From the NCBI RefSeq assembly GCF_030908215.1, contig NZ_JAVFJK010000013.1:5528-69527 (forward strand): a DNA stretch of 64,000 nucleotides. The letters are read 5' to 3'. This DNA is from Sinomonas sp. ASV486. Lineage in GTDB: Bacteria; Actinomycetota; Actinomycetes; Actinomycetales; Micrococcaceae. A model generated the notes under the pieces. The model saw only the letters and a program-made list of their open reading frames with translations. It was not told where the DNA came from and ran no database searches. The translations under genes and the position numbers were made by a program. Positions 60,654-64,000 of the stretch are shown here, in pieces; the stretch's first letter is position 1, and each line of letters opens with the position of its first letter.

Positions 60654-62021
60654 ATGACCCTCACCTGCCCGTTCACCGGAGTGACGGCCGACGCCGCCGG
60701 TGACGCTCCCAGCCCAGGCGCGGAGACCGCCGTCGTGCGCCAGGCAACGCCGGAGCTGCCGCCCTACTCCCACGAGCTCGACTGGCCCGAAGGCCTCGAG
60801 CCGTTCAAGGTTGTCGACGACGGCAGCCAGGGCGACCCGTACGCCCACTACCGCTGGATGCTCGAGAACGCCCCGGTGCTGCGGGCGGCGTCGCCCGTCT
60901 CGGACGTGTGGTTCATCTCCCGGTTCGAGGACGTCCGCAAGGCGCTTCGGGCGCCGAAGGTCTTCTCCTCGGAGGTCGTCAGGCCGGTCCCCCTCACGTT
61001 CCTGACGCTCATCGACGCCCCGGACCACTCGCGCCTGCGCCAGATCGTCGCGAAGGCGTTCACCCCCAAGGCCATCAACCTCTTCGAGGATCGGATCCGC
61101 GAGACCGCCGGGAAGCTCCTCGACGAGCTCATCACACGCGGCGGGGGCGACGTCGTCGAGGAGTACGCGATCCCCCTGAGCATGTCCACGATCAGCGCCC
61201 TGCTCGACGTCCCGGCCGAGGACTTCGACAAGATGAAGTTCTGGTCCGACGAGACCTTCAGCTACTTCGGCCGCCTGGCCCGCAACGCGCCGGGCACAGG
61301 CACCGACGAGGAGAGCGCCAACGCCTTCTTCGCATACCTCAAGGACACGATGGAGCGCCTCTACGCGGAGGGCAACGAGTCCGTGGGCGGGCACATCGCG
61401 CGCATGTGGAAGGAGGGGCAGCTCTCCGAGAAGGAGGCCAAGGAGCTGTGCGCGTTCGTGTTCATCGCCGGGCACGACACGACGACGATCCTGCTCGCCA
61501 ACGCGTTCCGCGTGTTCACGGAGCAGCCGGGGCTCCTGGACCGGATCCAGGCAAACCCAGCGGACGCGGACGCTTTCGTCGAGGAACTCGCGCGGTACCG
61601 GGGAACGGTCCAGCGCGTCTCGCGGATCACGACCGAGGAGGTCGAGGTCGCGGGGGTGACCCTGCCGAAGGGCGCGATCGTGCGGCTCATGCCCGCTGCC
61701 GCGAACCACGATGCGGCGAAGTACCCCGACCCCGACGTGTTCGCCATCGACCGCGACACCAATGGACACCTCGGCTTCGGCCACGGCGTGCACGCGTGCC
61801 TCGGCGCGCCGCTCGCGCGGCTCGAGACGCGGATCACCACCGAAATCCTGGGCAGCCGCCTCGCGCACATCGCCCTGGACCCCGCCCACGAGATCGAGTA
61901 CGTGCGCGGCAACAATCTGACCAACTCCGGGCCCGAGCGCCTCGTTGTGACCGTCGAAGCCCGCAACGGCACCAGCCAGAACACGGGAAGCCAGAACACC
62001 GCGGAGGTCCGCCATGCGTGA
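60654..62021 (+). CDS. chcAa: ChcAa: cytochrome P450 cyclohexanecarboxylate 4-hydroxylase
   Basis: 455 aa, bacterial class I P450. I-helix FIAGHDTTT (about residues 270-278; Thr of the oxygen pocket), K-helix ExxR in EELARYR, and heme loop FGHGVHACLG with Cys382 as ligand. It receives electrons from ChcAc via ChcAb and hydroxylates cyclohexanecarboxylate at C4. The start ATG 60654 is chosen over 60621, which adds a basic stretch; GGAAGG is eight bases upstream. Its stop overlaps the chcAb start by eight bases. Confidence 0.93.
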   Translation: MTLTCPFTGVTADAAGDAPSPGAETAVVRQATPELPPYSHELDWPEGLEPFKVVDDGSQGDPYAHYRWMLENAPVLRAASPVSDVWFISRFEDVRKALRAPKVFSSEVVRPVPLTFLTLIDAPDHSRLRQIVAKAFTPKAINLFEDRIRETAGKLLDELITRGGGDVVEEYAIPLSMSTISALLDVPAEDFDKMKFWSDETFSYFGRLARNAPGTGTDEESANAFFAYLKDTMERLYAEGNESVGGHIARMWKEGQLSEKEAKELCAFVFIAGHDTTTILLANAFRVFTEQPGLLDRIQANPADADAFVEELARYRGTVQRVSRITTEEVEVAGVTLPKGAIVRLMPAAANHDAAKYPDPDVFAIDRDTNGHLGFGHGVHACLGAPLARLETRITTEILGSRLAHIALDPAHEIEYVRGNNLTNSGPERLVVTVEARNGTSQNTGSQNTAEVRHA

Positions 62022-63312
62022 GAACATCCAGACCGCCCGTCCCGCCGTGGTCATCGTCGGATCCGGCCACGCGGGCGTCGGCGTCGCCGCCGGTCTGCGG
62101 TCACGGGGCTGGGAGGGCAGGATCGTCCTGGTCGACGCCGAGGGGCAGCTTCCGTACGAGCGGCCGCCGCTCTCGAAGGACCTCCTTGTGCCGGGCGCCC
62201 CGGCCGAGCCCGTGCCTATGCGCAAGGAGTCCTGGTTCGAGTCCCGCGGGATCGAACGCGTCCACGGAACCGCCGCATCCATCGACCGCGATCGTCGTGA
62301 GCTGCGGCTCGCGGACGGGCGGGCCCTGCCCTACGTGAAGCTCATCCTCGCGACCGGCTCAACGCCCCGGCGCCTCACCGTCCCGGGCGCGGACCTCGAC
62401 GGCGTCCTGATGCTCAAGACGCTCCCCGACGCCCGCCGCCTCGCGGCCGAGCTCGCCCCGTCGTCCGACACTGCCCCGGACGCGGCGCGCCACGTCGTCG
62501 TCATCGGTGCGGGGTACATCGGGCTCGAGGTCGCGGCCGCGGCGGCCAAGCACGGCTGCCGCGTGACCGTGCTCGAGTTCCAGGACCGGGTCATGAGCCG
62601 TGTGACGAGCGAGCCCGTCTCGCGCTTCTTCGAGGGCCTGCACGGGCGCGCCGGCGTCGAGTTCCGCTTCGGTGCCGCCGTCACGGCGCTCGAAGGGACC
62701 GACTCCCCGGACGGCGCCGGGCGCGTCGAGTGGGTCGTGACGGCCGACGGCGCGCGGCACCGTGCCGACGTCGTCGTCGCCGGGATCGGGGTGATCCCCG
62801 AGCAGGGTCTCGCGGCCGACGCCGGACTCGAGGCGTCCGACGGGATCCTCGTCGACGCCGGCGGACGCACCTCCGACCCAGATATCTACGCGGCCGGCGA
62901 CGCGACGCGGTTCGCGAGCCTGTACGACGGCGCGAGCCAGCGCCTCGAATGCATCCAGAACGCGCGGGCCCAGGCCGAGGCCATTGCCGCGGACATCGCC
63001 GGGCAGGCGCCGCCCGCGCCCGAGGTGCCGTGGTTCTGGACCGTCCAGCACGGGGTCCGGCTGCAGACGGCCGGCGTCCGGCATCCCGACGACGACGTTC
63101 TCCTGCGTGGCGACCCGGCCAACGGGAAGTTCTCCGTCATCTACCTGCGCGGCGGCCGGGTCGCCGCGGTCGACACGGTCGGCTCCCTCGCCGACTTCAA
63201 CGCGGGCAAGAAGCTCGTCGCCCAGCGCGCCACGATCGACCCGAGCCTCGCCGCCGACCCGTCCCTCCCGCTCGACCAAGCCATCGCTCCCCTTGAGCCC
63301 GCCGCGCTCTGA
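62014..63312 (+). CDS. chcAb: ChcAb: FAD-dependent ferredoxin reductase
   Basis: 432 aa, putidaredoxin-reductase type. FAD motif VVIVGSGHAGVGVAAGLRSRGWEGRIVLVDAEGQLPYERPPLSK, NAD motif VVVIGAGYIGLEVAAAAAKHGCRVTVLE, and FAD-binding C-terminus SDPDIYAAGDATRF and LECIQNARAQAEAIA. Passes electrons from NADH to the ferredoxin ChcAc. Starts inside the chcAa end (8-base overlap). The ferredoxin gene follows 41 bases after. Confidence 0.94.
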   Translation: MRENIQTARPAVVIVGSGHAGVGVAAGLRSRGWEGRIVLVDAEGQLPYERPPLSKDLLVPGAPAEPVPMRKESWFESRGIERVHGTAASIDRDRRELRLADGRALPYVKLILATGSTPRRLTVPGADLDGVLMLKTLPDARRLAAELAPSSDTAPDAARHVVVIGAGYIGLEVAAAAAKHGCRVTVLEFQDRVMSRVTSEPVSRFFEGLHGRAGVEFRFGAAVTALEGTDSPDGAGRVEWVVTADGARHRADVVVAGIGVIPEQGLAADAGLEASDGILVDAGGRTSDPDIYAAGDATRFASLYDGASQRLECIQNARAQAEAIAADIAGQAPPAPEVPWFWTVQHGVRLQTAGVRHPDDDVLLRGDPANGKFSVIYLRGGRVAAVDTVGSLADFNAGKKLVAQRATIDPSLAADPSLPLDQAIAPLEPAAL

Positions 63313-63353
63313 GGCGCGGATCCCACTGCCCACCACACCGAAAGGCCACTGAC

Positions 63354-63674
63354 ATGCCCACGACCATCATCGCCGTCGACCGCGACGGCACCCGGCACTC
63401 GCTCGTCTGGGACGAGGACCAGACCCTCATGGAGACCCTGCGCGACAACGACCTGCCTGTGCTCGCCTCGTGCGGCGGAACGGCGTCGTGCGCGACGTGC
63501 CATGTGTACCTCGAGGAGCCCGTCGCCGCGCGCCTCGGCGAGCGCAGCGCCGACGAGGCCGAGCTCTTGGCCGACGCGGAGGGGTTCCGCGAATGCGGCT
63601 CGCGCCTCTCATGCCAGATCGGGCACGACGCCGCGCACGATGGCATCCTCGTGGAGCTCGCGCCCGAGGGCTGA
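63354..63674 (+). CDS. chcAc: ChcAc: [2Fe-2S] ferredoxin (putidaredoxin type)
   Basis: 106 aa. Cysteine ligands 40, 46, 49 and 87 (C-x5-C-x2-C-x37-C), as in adrenodoxin/putidaredoxin. Sequence around them: LASCGGTASCATCHVYLEE and SRLSCQI. The C-terminal aromatic that putidaredoxin uses with its P450 is absent (ends LVELAPEG). It shuttles electrons from ChcAb to ChcAa. AAAGG lies before ATG 63354. The terminator at 63705 closes the cluster. Confidence 0.94.
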   Translation: MPTTIIAVDRDGTRHSLVWDEDQTLMETLRDNDLPVLASCGGTASCATCHVYLEEPVAARLGERSADEAELLADAEGFRECGSRLSCQIGHDAAHDGILVELAPEG

Positions 63675-63704
63675 TTCCTCGGCGGGCACTGACCGAAGAA
63701 AGCA

Positions 63705-63747
63705 CCTCGGTCGGGACCGTCGCGGATGACGACGGTCCCGACCGAGG
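63705..63747. terminator. Perfect 18-bp bidirectional terminator
   Basis: CCTCGGTCGGGACCGTCG (63705-63722), loop CGGATGA, CGACGGTCCCGACCGAGG (63730-63747). It lies between the plus-strand chcAc stop (63674) and the minus-strand ABC gene stop (63751), serving both. Confidence 0.85.
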
Positions 63748-63750
63748 CCG

Positions 63751-64000
63751 CTACGTCTGGCGCGTTCCCCCGGCCGAGGCCGCCGCGGCCTCCGCCTCGA
63801 AGTCGATCCCGCCGGCGAACTGGCTCATGTAGAGCCTGTGGTAGGCGCCGCCGCGCTCAATGAGCTCCTCATGCCGGCCCTGCTCGACGATCTTGCCCGC
63901 CTCCATGACCAGGATCGTGTCCGCGTCCCGGATCGTGGAGAGCCGGTGCGCGATCACGAACGAGGTGCGGTCCGTCCGCAGCGCGGCCATGGCCTTCTGC
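63751..64000 (-). CDS. ABC exporter ATPase, C-terminal part (runs past window)
   Basis: About 83 residues of the C-terminal end are in the window: [69 protein letters not shown] is the H-loop/switch His of ABC exporters of the fused membrane-ATPase type (MsbA/MDR-like). The 5' part continues beyond 64000. It converges with chcAc on the 18-bp hairpin. Confidence 0.9.
   Translation of the reverse strand, partial: QKAMAALRTDRTSFVIAHRLSTIRDADTILVMEAGKIVEQGRHEELIERGGAYHRLYMSQFAGGIDFEAEAAAASAGGTRQT

Overview
The window is a very GC-rich stretch with dense coding, frequent GTG/TTG starts and ATGA/GTGA overlaps, and paralogues typical of Micrococcaceae. It is chromosomal DNA of an actinobacterium close to Arthrobacter/Sinomonas. 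The strongest pointer is at 52.6-63.7 kb. The gene order there (flavoprotein desaturase, Dabb protein, MHS transporter, second flavoprotein desaturase, two SDRs, IclR regulator, P450, ferredoxin reductase, [2Fe-2S] ferredoxin) is the order I recall for the chcC1-X-T-C2-B1-B2-R-Aa-Ab-Ac cluster of Sinomonas cyclohexanicum, which aromatises cyclohexanecarboxylate to 4-hydroxybenzoate. The window is therefore probably from that species or a very close relative.

Layout. 0-9 kb: mostly minus-strand metabolic genes (large membrane protein, APC permease, ECF42-type sigma factor with its DGPF partner, zinc alcohol dehydrogenase, GH13 alpha-glucosidase). 9-13.4 kb: a GntR/FCD regulator translationally coupled to a soluble Cache-domain protein, next to an APC permease and an SDR. 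13.6-18.7 kb: small genes, a secreted phosphodiester-glycosidase-like protein, a broken membrane-protein gene, flavodoxin and SRPBCC proteins. 18.9-22.6 kb: CYTH-CHAD protein, then cold-shock protein and fatty acid desaturase. 22.6-25.7 kb: oxidoreductases, TfoX-like and HAD proteins. 25.8-30.4 kb: an amino-sugar (N-acetylglucosamine) module with DasR-like regulator, split PTS (IIA, IIB, IIC), a frameshifted nagB and cutC; TGG-N6-CCA operators lie at both key promoters. 30.4-38 kb: an ABC exporter operon with its own regulator behind a perfect 16-bp palindrome, a Tat-exported phospholipase C, a universal stress protein and an SDR that has lost its catalytic core. 38-43.3 kb: small genes and an McrBC type IV restriction system. 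43.3-51.7 kb: MarR and membrane genes, AlkD-like and HNH proteins, an X25 starch-domain fusion, thioesterase, RclA-like flavoprotein and PPOX protein. 51.7-63.7 kb: IclR plus the chc cluster. The window ends inside a minus-strand ABC exporter gene.

How the main modules work. Chc: the P450 system hydroxylates cyclohexanecarboxylate at C4, two SDRs oxidise the trans and cis alcohols to the 4-oxo acid, and two flavoproteins desaturate it stepwise to 4-hydroxybenzoate. Matching inverted repeats lie in front of both transcription units, as expected for control by ChcR or its paralogue upstream. Nag: the PTS imports and phosphorylates GlcNAc, and NagB would deaminate glucosamine-6-P to fructose-6-P, but its reading frame is broken here. 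A family of related long hairpins (core ACGACGGCG / CGCCGTCGT) sits at the 3' ends of otherwise unrelated genes and probably serves as terminators. No rRNA, tRNA, CRISPR array, insertion sequence or prophage was seen.
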